Assembly: GCA_017404145.1 (NCBI GenBank)
Contig: JAFRCW010000052.1
Span: 1 to 64,000, forward strand
Direction: 5' to 3'
Length of the DNA: 64,000 bases
Origin: Ruminococcus sp.
GTDB lineage: Bacteria > Bacillota > Clostridia > Oscillospirales > Acutalibacteraceae
Made by a program: the position numbers and the translations under genes. Every line of letters starts with the position of its first letter. Position 1 is the first letter of the stretch. This document shows, piece by piece, positions 1 to 5,794 of the stretch. Under the pieces are notes generated by a model. It was not told the origin of the DNA and did no database searches. It saw only the letters and a list, made by a program, of their open reading frames with translations.

Positions 1-41
1 CACGCTAGAGGTCGTGGGTTCGAGTCCCATCCAGGTCGCCA
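1..41 (+). tRNA. tRNA-Asp(GTC), 3' part only
   Basis: The 3' half of a tRNA cut by the window edge. A 5-bp T-arm with loop TTCGAGT (19-25), variable loop AGGTC, and an encoded CCA end at 39-41 are visible. The anticodon loop ends in CAC, so anticodon base 36 is C, and the discriminator base is G. C36 with G73 fits tRNA-Asp; the anticodon itself lies outside the window, so the identity is inferred. Confidence 0.75.
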
Positions 42-49
42 TTTTTTTT

Positions 50-125
50 GCCTCGGTAGCTCAGTCGGTAGAGCAAGGGACTGAAAATCCCTGTGTCGGC
101 GGTTCGATTCCACCCGAAGGCACCA
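50..125 (+). tRNA. tRNA-Phe(GAA), with imperfect stems
   Basis: A 76-nt cloverleaf with D-arm GCTC..GAGC, anticodon stem AGGGA/TCCCT, loop CTGAAAA (anticodon GAA, Phe), T-loop TTCGATT and encoded CCA. Unusually, the acceptor stem has two non-pairs (C54/A117, G55/G116) and the T-stem one (C100/A112). It lies between tRNA-Asp and tRNA-Gly, 4-9 bases apart, so the three are probably cotranscribed. Confidence 0.9.
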
Positions 126-128
126 TAT

Positions 129-204
129 GCGGATGTAGCTCATCTGGTAGAGCGCCACCTTGCCAAGGTGGAGGTAGCGGGTTCGAGCCCCGTCATCCGC
201 TCCA
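129..204 (+). tRNA. tRNA-Gly(GCC)
   Basis: A complete 76-nt tRNA. Acceptor GCGGATG pairs with CATCCGC, anticodon stem CCACC/GGTGG encloses TTGCCAA (anticodon GCC), T-loop TTCGAGC, discriminator T, encoded CCA. Last gene of the Asp-Phe-Gly cluster, followed at once by a terminator. Confidence 0.97.
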
Positions 205-212
205 TAGACGTT

Positions 213-242
213 AAAAGGACTTAACAAGTTTAAGTCCTTTTT
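213..242 (+). terminator. Terminator of tRNA Asp-Phe-Gly cluster
   Basis: AAAAGGACTTAA pairs with TTAAGTCCTTTT across a short loop and ends in a T run, 9 nt after the tRNA-Gly CCA. The following bases up to 312 are the A/T words TTCTTATGTC/TTTCTTAGTTCTTAG that recur in other spacers. Confidence 0.85.
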
Positions 243-312
243 AACTAAGTAACAGATACAGAGATAAGTTTTCCTCAGTTCTTATGTCTTATTTCTTAGT
301 TCTTAGTTATAC

Positions 313-387
313 GGCGACATAGCCAAGTGGTAAGGCACGGGTCTGCAAAACCCTGATTCCCCAGTTCAAATCTGGGTGTCGCCTCCA
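313..387 (+). tRNA. tRNA-Cys(GCA)
   Basis: A complete tRNA. Acceptor GGCGACA pairs with TGTCGCC, anticodon loop CTGCAAA gives anticodon GCA (Cys), T-loop TTCAAAT, discriminator T, encoded CCA at 385-387. Stands alone with its own terminator. Confidence 0.96.
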
Positions 388-388
388 A

Positions 389-423
389 AGCGAAAATCCT
401 GTCACAAGTGTGGCAGGATTTTC
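389..423 (+). terminator. Terminator of tRNA-Cys
   Basis: AAAATCCTGTCAC and GTGGCAGGATTTT form a hairpin with a T-rich end directly after tRNA-Cys. A nearly identical hairpin occurs at 2606-2641, after the second tRNA-Arg 3' end copy. Confidence 0.85.
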
Positions 424-443
424 TAATTAGTATAAAAGGTAAG

Positions 444-755
444 TCACTTCAGAAATTGAGCATAGTTCCTTTTGGCGCAAATCACACGCGCGATCGTGAT
501 AAGCTTTTTTTCTTCCTCAACCCAATAGAAAATAAGATAGTTTTGAACCGGTAATTTCCGATACTCTTTCTTCAGCGGTCTGATAGGAACATATACCGGA
601 AACGAATAGGGAAATTCACGCAGTCTTTCTACGGCGTTTACCAGCTCTTCTGTCAGATGATCGGCGGCAGTCGCATTTTGCAGCTGTGTGCTGACATACC
701 GAACAATATCAACCATATCTGTGAGGGCAGCCGGCAGGTAACTGACGTCATACAA
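444..755 (-). CDS. RelE/ParE family toxin
   Basis: A 103-residue protein with the size and pattern of ParE/RelE-fold toxins: N-terminal helical hairpin with a VxYLPxAxxD-type opening, central FPYSFP...YRKLPVQNYLIFYWV strands, and a basic C-terminal strand ending ARVICAKRNYAQFL. ParE members act on gyrase and RelE members cleave ribosome-bound mRNA; which applies here cannot be told from the sequence. It starts 8 nt inside the end of the antitoxin gene, with a GGGAGG site within the upstream gene, so the two are translationally coupled. No terminator is obvious between its stop and the tRNA-Cys terminator region. Confidence 0.9.
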   Translation of the reverse strand: MYDVSYLPAALTDMVDIVRYVSTQLQNATAADHLTEELVNAVERLREFPYSFPVYVPIRPLKKEYRKLPVQNYLIFYWVEEEKKLITIARVICAKRNYAQFLK

Positions 756-1026
756 CTGAATTACCTCCCGCCGTTTCTTTCAAAATCTTCAAAACATCTT
801 TAGAAGAATAACGCTGATTGGTACTTTCCGCTTCTCTTTCCGCTTCTTGTAATTTAAAATAGACTTCACTTTCAAACTGTAAGTTTTCATATGCTTCCAT
901 ACTCAAAACGACCATATCGCCATATCCGTTTTTGGTAAGGATAACAGGCTGTGACGTCTCATGAACAGTTTTTGAAATATCCGCAAAATTGTTTCGCAGA
1001 TCCGATACCGGTCTGATTAACTGCAT
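748..1026 (-). CDS. Phd/YefM family antitoxin
   Basis: A 92-residue antitoxin of the Phd/YefM type. The N-terminal part (about 1-50: IRPVSDLRNNFADISK, PVILTKNGYGDMVVLSMEAYENL) matches the DNA-binding fold of that family. The acidic C-terminal part would wrap the toxin. Start ATG at 1026 has GGAGGTG 8 nt upstream. First gene of the operon, with a palindrome in its promoter, so autoregulation by the antitoxin or complex is likely. Confidence 0.92.
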   Translation of the reverse strand: MQLIRPVSDLRNNFADISKTVHETSQPVILTKNGYGDMVVLSMEAYENLQFESEVYFKLQEAEREAESTNQRYSSKDVLKILKETAGGNSVV

Positions 1027-1044
1027 AATAACACCTCCAAATTT

Positions 1045-1073
1045 AGTTTAGCATAATTACGCTAAAAAATCAA
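1045..1073 (-). promoter_or_regulatory. Promoter and operator of the toxin-antitoxin operon
   Basis: On the minus strand TTGATT (1068-1073), a 17-nt spacer and TAAACT (1045-1050). The spacer holds the inverted repeat TTTAGC-N8-GCTAAA (1047-1066), placed so that a bound Phd-type protein would block polymerase. Operator role is inferred from position and family habit. Confidence 0.75.
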
Positions 1074-1131
1074 CATTAAAAATATTACTTTAACACTTTC
1101 ATCGTTTTTCGCCGGAAAGGAGGCGTCCATC

Positions 1132-1635
1132 TTGCAGCAGCAATTCAGACCGGCTAAAGAATCAGACATCCCCGCCGTCTTTTCCCTCATCGCCAAACGC
1201 GTGCACTGGATGGATGAGGTTGGCATACAGCAGTGGAACGCGACCGACTATCTGACCGTTTATCCCGAGGAATACTATCTCTCCTGTCAGCAAAACGGCG
1301 AGCTGTATCTCTATGAGGATAACAGCGTCATCACCGGCGCATTCGTATTGTTCGATAAAGACGTACGCTGGCAGGATAATGACGAAGTCTCAGACGCCTG
1401 CTATCTGCATAATCTCGCGACCGATCCTGCCGTCAAGGGGCTCGGAAGATTCCTGATCGCCAAAGCGGAAAAAGTCACCGTCCAAAGAGGCAGACGCCGC
1501 CTGCGCCTCGACTGTGCCGTTGACAACCCTTTTCTTAATACGTATTATGAAGAACTGGGATACAAGCTCCGCGGCGAATGTATCGACGGCGCATATATCG
1601 GGAATCTGAGGGAGAAATCTCTTTTTAATTCATAA
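1132..1635 (+). CDS. GNAT family N-acetyltransferase
   Basis: A 167-residue single GNAT domain. The acetyl-CoA binding segment is visible as LHNLATDPAVKGLGRFLIAKAE (about residues 92-113), followed by LRLDCAVDNPFLNTYYEELGY, the usual last strand and helix. The substrate cannot be predicted. The start is TTG at 1132, chosen because AAAGGAGG lies 8 nt upstream and no ATG fits. It stands alone, with the DNA glycosylase downstream; between them is the tandem word AATTCAT. Confidence 0.88.
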   Translation: MQQQFRPAKESDIPAVFSLIAKRVHWMDEVGIQQWNATDYLTVYPEEYYLSCQQNGELYLYEDNSVITGAFVLFDKDVRWQDNDEVSDACYLHNLATDPAVKGLGRFLIAKAEKVTVQRGRRRLRLDCAVDNPFLNTYYEELGYKLRGECIDGAYIGNLREKSLFNS

Positions 1636-1684
1636 TTCATAATTCATAATGTCATTCCTTATATGCGCTGAAAAGGAGCCGCCT

Positions 1685-2176
1685 ATGTCCGACTATCAAA
1701 CTATCATCCATCCTATCCCACCGCTGTTTGACAAAAATTCCGAAAAGCTGATCCTCGGCTCCTTCCCGTCGATCAAATCCAGAGAGGCGATGTTCTTCTA
1801 CGGTCATCCGCAGAATCGCTTCTGGAAGCTGGTCGCTCTGCTGTTTGAGGAAGAGCCGCCTGTGCCAGTGGAAGAAAAGAAACGCCTGATCCTCTCCCAC
1901 CGCCTCGCGCTGTGGGACAGTATCCATTCCTGCGAGATCATCGGCTCCTCCGACAGCTCGATCAAAAACGTCGTCCCGAACGACCTCGGCGTCATCCTGA
2001 ACAACAGTAACGTCACACAGATCTTCTGCAACGGCGCGCTTTCCTACAAAATGTATATGAAGTACATCTTCCCCACCACGGGGATCAAAGCGATCAAGCT
2101 CCCCTCCACCAGCCCCGCCAACGCCGCGTATTCTATGGAACGGCTGAAGAATAGTTGGCAGATCATTGTAAAATAG
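1685..2176 (+). CDS. DNA-deoxyinosine (hypoxanthine) glycosylase, UDG superfamily family 6
   Basis: A 163-residue base-excision repair enzyme. Motifs of the HDG family are seen in order: LILGSFPS (22-29), FYGHPQNRFW (38-47) and LPSTSPANA (139-147). The family removes hypoxanthine produced by adenine deamination. ATG at 1685 is preferred to the in-frame ATG at 1649 because AAGGAG lies just ahead of it and the family motif begins about 22 residues in. No operon partner is evident. Confidence 0.9.
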   Translation: MSDYQTIIHPIPPLFDKNSEKLILGSFPSIKSREAMFFYGHPQNRFWKLVALLFEEEPPVPVEEKKRLILSHRLALWDSIHSCEIIGSSDSSIKNVVPNDLGVILNNSNVTQIFCNGALSYKMYMKYIFPTTGIKAIKLPSTSPANAAYSMERLKNSWQIIVK

Positions 2177-2293
2177 TTTATATTTCTTATATCGAATTAT
2201 AATGCGTTATAATAATTCTGTATTAGAATTATCAGTGCCTTATCTTGACATTACGGCAGCAATAAGGTAAAATATACCCACCGAATAATATTC

Positions 2294-2370
2294 GTCTCAG
2301 TAGCTCAGTAGGATAGAGCGTTCGCCTCCTAAGCGAAAGGTCGGGGGTTCGACTCCCTTCTGGGACGCCA
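2294..2370 (+). tRNA. tRNA-Arg(CCT)
   Basis: A 77-nt tRNA. Acceptor GTCTCAG pairs with CTGGGAC (with one G-T), anticodon stem TTCGC/GCGAA encloses CTCCTAA (anticodon CCT, Arg), T-loop TTCGACT, discriminator G, encoded CCA. The T-stem uses two G-T wobbles. Its 3' end is repeated nearby in both orientations. Confidence 0.95.
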
Positions 2371-2605
2371 TTCAACAAAAGGGTACCCTTATGAGTACCC
2401 TTTTGTTGATTTAACCCATCCATCAGCGTCCCAGAAGGGAGTCGAAGGCGACTGTGCCAAGATGTAAGCGTCAGCGCACATCGCAGGTAAAAATGATTCA
2501 GTGAATCATTTTTAAGGAGAGCGCAGATGTCACACAGCTATTCCGACTTTGGCAACAAGCGAGGCAGAGGTTCTCGAATATCAACAGCGAGCTTCTGGGA
2601 CGCCA
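2371..2605 (+). mobile_element. Insertion scar with att-like ends at the tRNA-Arg 3' end
   Basis: The last 14 bases of tRNA-Arg (CTTCTGGGACGCCA, 2357-2370) recur in direct orientation at 2592-2605, after which a hairpin almost identical to the tRNA-Cys terminator follows. A 21-bp inverted copy of the tRNA 3' region sits at 2426-2446. This is what remains when an element integrates into a tRNA 3' end and pushes the native terminator away. No integrase is present. The inner part (2426-2603) has 12-bp perfect terminal inverted repeats. The element identity is inferred. Confidence 0.6.
2373..2408 (+). terminator. Hairpin after tRNA-Arg
   Basis: CAACAAAAGGGTAC and GTACCCTTTTGTTG form a 14-bp stem right after the tRNA; it can terminate on both strands. 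It lies within the inserted segment, so it is not the original terminator. Confidence 0.8.
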
Positions 2606-2641
2606 AAGCGAAAATCCTGTCACAACGTGGCAGGATTTTTG
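2606..2641 (+). terminator. Displaced tRNA-type terminator
   Basis: AAAATCCTGTCAC/GTGGCAGGATTTTT hairpin, differing by only a few loop bases from the one after tRNA-Cys (389-423). It follows the second copy of the tRNA-Arg 3' end. Confidence 0.75.
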
Positions 2642-2876
2642 GTTTGTATTATTCATTCTTCAATCTTCAGTTTTCAGTCTTAAGTTCTGCAACAGGCTTT
2701 TCGAAATGAATACTGAAGACTTAAAACTGAAAAACTGTTTAATTACAATTCACAAAAACCATTTCCGTGAATAAAAACGGAAGAGCGCTTGTTGAGCTGC
2801 AATAATTGTTGACGGTGTATAGACAAATTGATCAAATTATTGTATGATAAATTCATAAAAGACTGGCGGTGATAAA
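2642..2876. repeat. Spacer with A/T word repeats
   Basis: Contains imperfect copies of CTTCAGTTTTCAGTCTT and its complement around 2650-2740. The rest, up to the next gene, shows no coding signal. Confidence 0.5.
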
Positions 2877-3332
2877 ATGAAAGATCATGGACAAGTTGCG
2901 GAAGAATTATTCCGTGAGGGCTACAACTGCTCGCAGGCGGTGCTGCTCGCCTTTGAGGATATGACAGGACTCGAACGCGAGACCGCGGCGAAAATCGCCT
3001 CGTCGTTCGGCGGCGGCTTGGGACGGATGCGTGAGGTCTGCGGCGCGGTATCGGGCGCGGCGATGGTGTTAGGACTTGTCAGAGGCTATTGTGATCCGAA
3101 GTCATATGAACAGAAAAAAGCTCACTATCAGCTGATACAGGACTTTGCCGCACGATTCAAAGAGAAAAACGGCTCCATCATCTGCCGCGAGCTGCTCGGC
3201 GGCGTCACATCACCCGGCGGTATTCCCGAACAGCGCACCCCCGAATTCTACCAAAAACGACCCTGCGCCTCCCTGATACGGCAGGCGACGCGGATCGTTG
3301 ACGAGATGCTGGCACAAACGGATGCTCCCTGA
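2877..3332 (+). CDS. C_GCAxxG_C_C family redox protein
   Basis: A 151-residue small cysteine-rich protein. The family pattern is visible: NCSQAV with Cys18, the GCAxxG-type segment EVCGAVSGA with Cys55, then Cys72, Cys103 and Cys130. Proteins of this family are thought to be redox-active or cofactor-binding; the reaction is unknown. The Gly-rich segment FGGGLGRM precedes the second cysteine. RBS is weak (GGCGGTG). The gene ends in its own terminator, and the next gene has its own promoter. Confidence 0.88.
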   Translation: MKDHGQVAEELFREGYNCSQAVLLAFEDMTGLERETAAKIASSFGGGLGRMREVCGAVSGAAMVLGLVRGYCDPKSYEQKKAHYQLIQDFAARFKEKNGSIICRELLGGVTSPGGIPEQRTPEFYQKRPCASLIRQATRIVDEMLAQTDAP

Positions 3333-3351
3333 TATCGGGGCGTCCGTTTTA
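3315..3351 (+). terminator. Terminator overlapping the stop of the redox protein
   Basis: AAACGGATGCTCCC pairs imperfectly with GGGGCGTCCGTTTT; the stop codon at 3330-3332 lies inside the hairpin. Confidence 0.75.
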
Positions 3352-3386
3352 CTTATGAAAAATTAACAAATAATCGAATTTACCAC

Positions 3387-3415
3387 TTGACCTTTTTTGT
3401 TATTTCATATATACT
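3387..3415 (+). promoter_or_regulatory. Sigma-A promoter of the scaffold/GGGtGRT pair
   Basis: TTGACC (3387-3392), 17-nt spacer, TATACT (3410-3415). This gives a leader of about 95 nt with no clear structured RNA. Confidence 0.7.
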
Positions 3416-3513
3416 TTACAATAAGAAAGAATCATTGTTTTCATCCGTTTTGTTTTTGATAAAATCGATGAGGATACAGACCGCTTTCAATAATAATTAA
3501 GGAGGAAATGCTT

Positions 3514-4206
3514 ATGTATTACACAGCAGAAGTAACCAATATGTGCCCGGTAGCAAAAGGTGCGTATCACGGTCCTGCTCCCATCCCGGAAGAGGGTCAA
3601 TGGGTACAGGCGAAGGAAATCAAGGACATCTCGGGATTCACTCACGGAATCGGCTGGTGCGCTCCTCAGCAGGGCGCCTGCAAGCTGACCCTGAATGTCA
3701 AGGAGGGCATCATCGAAGAGGCGCTGGTGGAGACCATCGGCTGCTCCGGTATGACCCACTCCGCCGCGATGGCGTCCGAGATCCTGATCGGCAAGACGCT
3801 GCTCGAGGCGCTTAACACCGACTTGGTTTGTGACGCGATCAATACCGCGATGAGAGAGCTGTTCTTACAGATCGTCTACGGCAGAACCCAGAGCGCGTTC
3901 TCTGAGGGCGGTTTGCTGGTCGGCGCTTCGCTGGAAGACCTCGGCAAGGGCCTGCGTTCTCAGGTAGGCACCATGTTTGCTACCCGCGAAAAGGGCCCCC
4001 GCTATCTCGAGATGACCGAGGGCTACTGCACACGCATCGCGCTCAACAAGGACGATGAGATTATCGGTTACGAGTTCTTAAGCATCGGCAAGATGATGGA
4101 CTTCATCAAGAGCGGCATCGCCGCCGACGAGGCGATCAAGAAGGCGACCGGTCACTATGGTCAGTGGGACAATGCCGCCAAGTACATTGACCCGCGTAAA
4201 GAATAA
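3514..4206 (+). CDS. IscU/NifU-like iron-sulfur cluster assembly scaffold protein
   Basis: A 230-residue protein longer than typical IscU (about 130). Cysteines at 49, 56 and 77 are candidates for cluster binding; the third lies in GCSGMTHSAAMASEILIGKTL (76-96), which resembles the scaffold motif GC..a..aS...E...GKtl. The C-terminal 100 residues are extra. ATG at 3514 is preferred to 3508 because GGAGG at 3501-3505 is then 8 nt away. It is 14 nt upstream of the GGGtGRT gene; the two families are commonly adjacent in anaerobes, so they probably act together. Confidence 0.85.
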   Translation: MYYTAEVTNMCPVAKGAYHGPAPIPEEGQWVQAKEIKDISGFTHGIGWCAPQQGACKLTLNVKEGIIEEALVETIGCSGMTHSAAMASEILIGKTLLEALNTDLVCDAINTAMRELFLQIVYGRTQSAFSEGGLLVGASLEDLGKGLRSQVGTMFATREKGPRYLEMTEGYCTRIALNKDDEIIGYEFLSIGKMMDFIKSGIAADEAIKKATGHYGQWDNAAKYIDPRKE

Positions 4207-4220
4207 GGGAGGCGCACAGT

Positions 4221-5219
4221 ATGGCTTTATTTGAAAACTACGACAGACGAATCAATAAAATCAACGGCGTACTCGCCGAATACGGTATCTCCTCCGTAGA
4301 AGAGTGCCGCGAGATCTGCAAGGCCGCCGGCTTTGATCCCTATGAGATCGCCAAGGGCATCCAGCCCATCTGCTTTGAAAACGTATGCTGGGCATACTGC
4401 GTTGGCGCCGCTATCGCTCTGAAGGCGGGCGCAAAGAACGCTGAAGAAGCCGCCAGATACATCGGTATCGGCCTGCAGAGCTTCTGTATCGACGGCTCCG
4501 TCGCCGAAAACCGCAAGGTCGGTATCGGTCACGGCAACCTCGCCGCTATGCTGCTTTCTAACGACACCAAGTGCTTCGCGTTCTTAGCGGGTCACGAATC
4601 CTTCGCCGCCGCGGAAGGCGCGATCGGTATCGTCCGCAACGCGAACAAGGTCAGAGAACAGCCCCTGAGAGTTATCCTCAACGGTCTCGGCAAAGACGCC
4701 GCTCAGATCATCTCCAGAATCAACGGCTTCACCTATGTACAGACCCAGTTCGACTACTTCACCGGCGAGCTGACCGTCGTCAAGGAGACCCCCTATTCCG
4801 ACGGCGAGCGCGCGAATGTACGCTGCTACGGCGCTGACGACGTCAGAGAGGGCGTTGCGATCATGCACAGCGAGGGCGTTGACGTTTCCATCACCGGCAA
4901 CTCCACCAACCCCACCCGCTTCCAGCATCCTGTTGCCGGCACCTACAAGAAAGAATGTGTCGAGCAGGGCAAGAAGTACTTCTCCGTTGCATCCGGCGGC
5001 GGCACAGGCAGAACCCTCCATCCCGATAACATGGCGGCGGGCCCCGCTTCCTACGGTATGACCGATACCATGGGTCGTATGCACTCCGACGCTCAGTTCG
5101 CGGGCTCCTCTTCCGTTCCCGCGCACGTTGAGATGATGGGCTTCCTCGGCATGGGCAACAACCCCATGGTCGGCGCTACCGTCGCGGTAGCCGTCGCGAT
5201 CCAGAACAGCCTGAAGTAA
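4221..5219 (+). CDS. GGGtGRT family protein
   Basis: A 332-residue protein named for its own signature, seen here as SGGGTGRT (258-265). Several cysteines lie early (33, 51, 56, 60, 89). The GGG-T-GRT loop looks like a nucleotide or phosphate-binding loop, but no function is established. Clean GGAGG 8 nt ahead of the ATG. Codons are strongly biased toward C/G endings (for example AAC, ATC, GGC), which suggests high expression. It is the second gene of the scaffold operon and is followed by a terminator. Confidence 0.88.
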   Translation: MALFENYDRRINKINGVLAEYGISSVEECREICKAAGFDPYEIAKGIQPICFENVCWAYCVGAAIALKAGAKNAEEAARYIGIGLQSFCIDGSVAENRKVGIGHGNLAAMLLSNDTKCFAFLAGHESFAAAEGAIGIVRNANKVREQPLRVILNGLGKDAAQIISRINGFTYVQTQFDYFTGELTVVKETPYSDGERANVRCYGADDVREGVAIMHSEGVDVSITGNSTNPTRFQHPVAGTYKKECVEQGKKYFSVASGGGTGRTLHPDNMAAGPASYGMTDTMGRMHSDAQFAGSSSVPAHVEMMGFLGMGNNPMVGATVAVAVAIQNSLK

Positions 5220-5237
5220 TCAACATTCATACGGTTG

Positions 5238-5270
5238 AGATTGCCGCGGGGATGAATCCCCTCGCAATGA
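5238..5270. repeat. ATTGCC...GCAATGA hairpin repeat
   Basis: A copy of the recurring hairpin with arms GAGATTGCCGCGGGGAT and ATCCCCTCGCAATGA, 20 nt after the GGGtGRT stop. Confidence 0.7.
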
Positions 5271-5281
5271 TTAAAAAAATC

Positions 5282-5316
5282 ATCCGGACCTGTCACACGG
5301 CGGGTCCGGATTTTTG
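5282..5316 (+). terminator. Terminator of the scaffold/GGGtGRT operon
   Basis: ATCCGGACC and GGTCCGGAT form a stem with a TGTCACACGGCG loop and end in TTTTT. Confidence 0.9.
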
Positions 5317-5327
5317 TATATACACTA

Positions 5328-5357
5328 TTGACAGCACGAACAAATGTATGATAAAAT
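5328..5357 (+). promoter_or_regulatory. Promoter of the small toxin mRNA
   Basis: TTGACA (5328-5333), 18-nt spacer, TAAAAT (5352-5357). The transcript would have a leader of about 130 nt containing a hairpin ACAGAGGG/CCCTCTGT (5431-5453), whose second arm could also pair with the AGAGGG just ahead of the toxin start. Confidence 0.75.
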
Positions 5358-5496
5358 ATCAATGGAACAATAGTTCCCGTGGGAGCTATCCACGGTTTAG
5401 GCGGTTAGTCCTCTCTAAGACGAAAGTCATAACAGAGGGACTGTGACCCTCTGTTTACATAGAAACCTCTTGGAGGAATTGACAGGACAGAGGGTG

Positions 5497-5604
5497 ATGA
5501 CGATGCGATATGTTACCTACAGCGATTTATTCTCATTCGCTCTGGTAATCATAGGTATTATCAGTTTGTTTATCACCGTTCTGATAAACAATCACAAAAA
5601 ATAA
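5497..5604 (+). CDS. Small holin-like toxin peptide (type I)
   Basis: A 35-residue peptide with one strongly hydrophobic segment (residues about 10-29, SDLFSFALVIIGIISLFITV) and a positively charged end NNHKK. This is the pattern of clostridial holin-like toxins in type I systems, which insert into the membrane. The start is uncertain: ATG 5497 is used; ATG 5503, GTG 5494 and TTG 5479 are in frame, the last next to GGAGGA. An antisense RNA promoter and shared terminator surround it. Confidence 0.8.
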   Translation: MTMRYVTYSDLFSFALVIIGIISLFITVLINNHKK

Positions 5605-5682
5605 CCGCCCCAGCCATCGGAGCGGTTATTTTTCATGATAACAAACTTTGAGGGCTAACCGTCTAAGGATAGCTCCTTTGTT
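5600..5682 (-). ncRNA. Predicted antisense RNA (antitoxin) to the small toxin
   Basis: A perfect minus-strand promoter at 5689-5717 would start an RNA near 5682 that runs into the terminator at 5601-5633, about 80 nt, overlapping the toxin mRNA 3' end. Its 5' part (GGAGCTATCC...GGTTAGCC on the minus strand) closely resembles the 5' part of the toxin mRNA (5388-5413), so the two ends derive from a duplication. The antitoxin role is inferred from known type I systems. Confidence 0.65.
5601..5633. terminator. Bidirectional terminator shared by toxin and antisense RNA
   Basis: ATAACCGC (5601-5608) pairs with GCGGTTAT (5622-5629), with T runs leaving on both strands. The toxin stop TAA overlaps its left arm. 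Confidence 0.85.
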
Positions 5683-5688
5683 ATTTTT

Positions 5689-5717
5689 ATTATACACACG
5701 AAACGTGCATTTGTCAA
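5689..5717 (-). promoter_or_regulatory. Consensus promoter of the antisense RNA
   Basis: Minus strand TTGACA (5712-5717), exactly 17 nt, TATAAT (5689-5694). It points at the toxin gene, and no protein start lies in between. Confidence 0.85.
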
Positions 5718-5751
5718 GTGTCTTGCGGTGGTGCTCTGATTACAAATGTAT

Positions 5752-5777
5752 AGCCCCTCGCAAAATGCGAAGGGCTT
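5752..5777. terminator. Hairpin downstream of mscL
   Basis: AGCCCCTCGC/GCGAAGGGCT with an AAAAT loop, 18 nt beyond the mscL stop. There is no strong T run, so terminator function is uncertain. Confidence 0.4.
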
Positions 5778-5794
5778 TATATTCTAAAAAAGAA

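Noticed and set aside
2527..2709. 60-codon open frame (AAGGAG then ATG) inside the tRNA-Arg scar
   Set aside because: It runs through the att-like repeat and the terminator hairpin, so most of it is structural DNA; no conserved protein pattern was recognised.
3514..4206. Complete ISC or SUF operon
   Set aside because: Only a scaffold-like gene is present; there is no desulfurase, SufB/C/D or HscA/B nearby.
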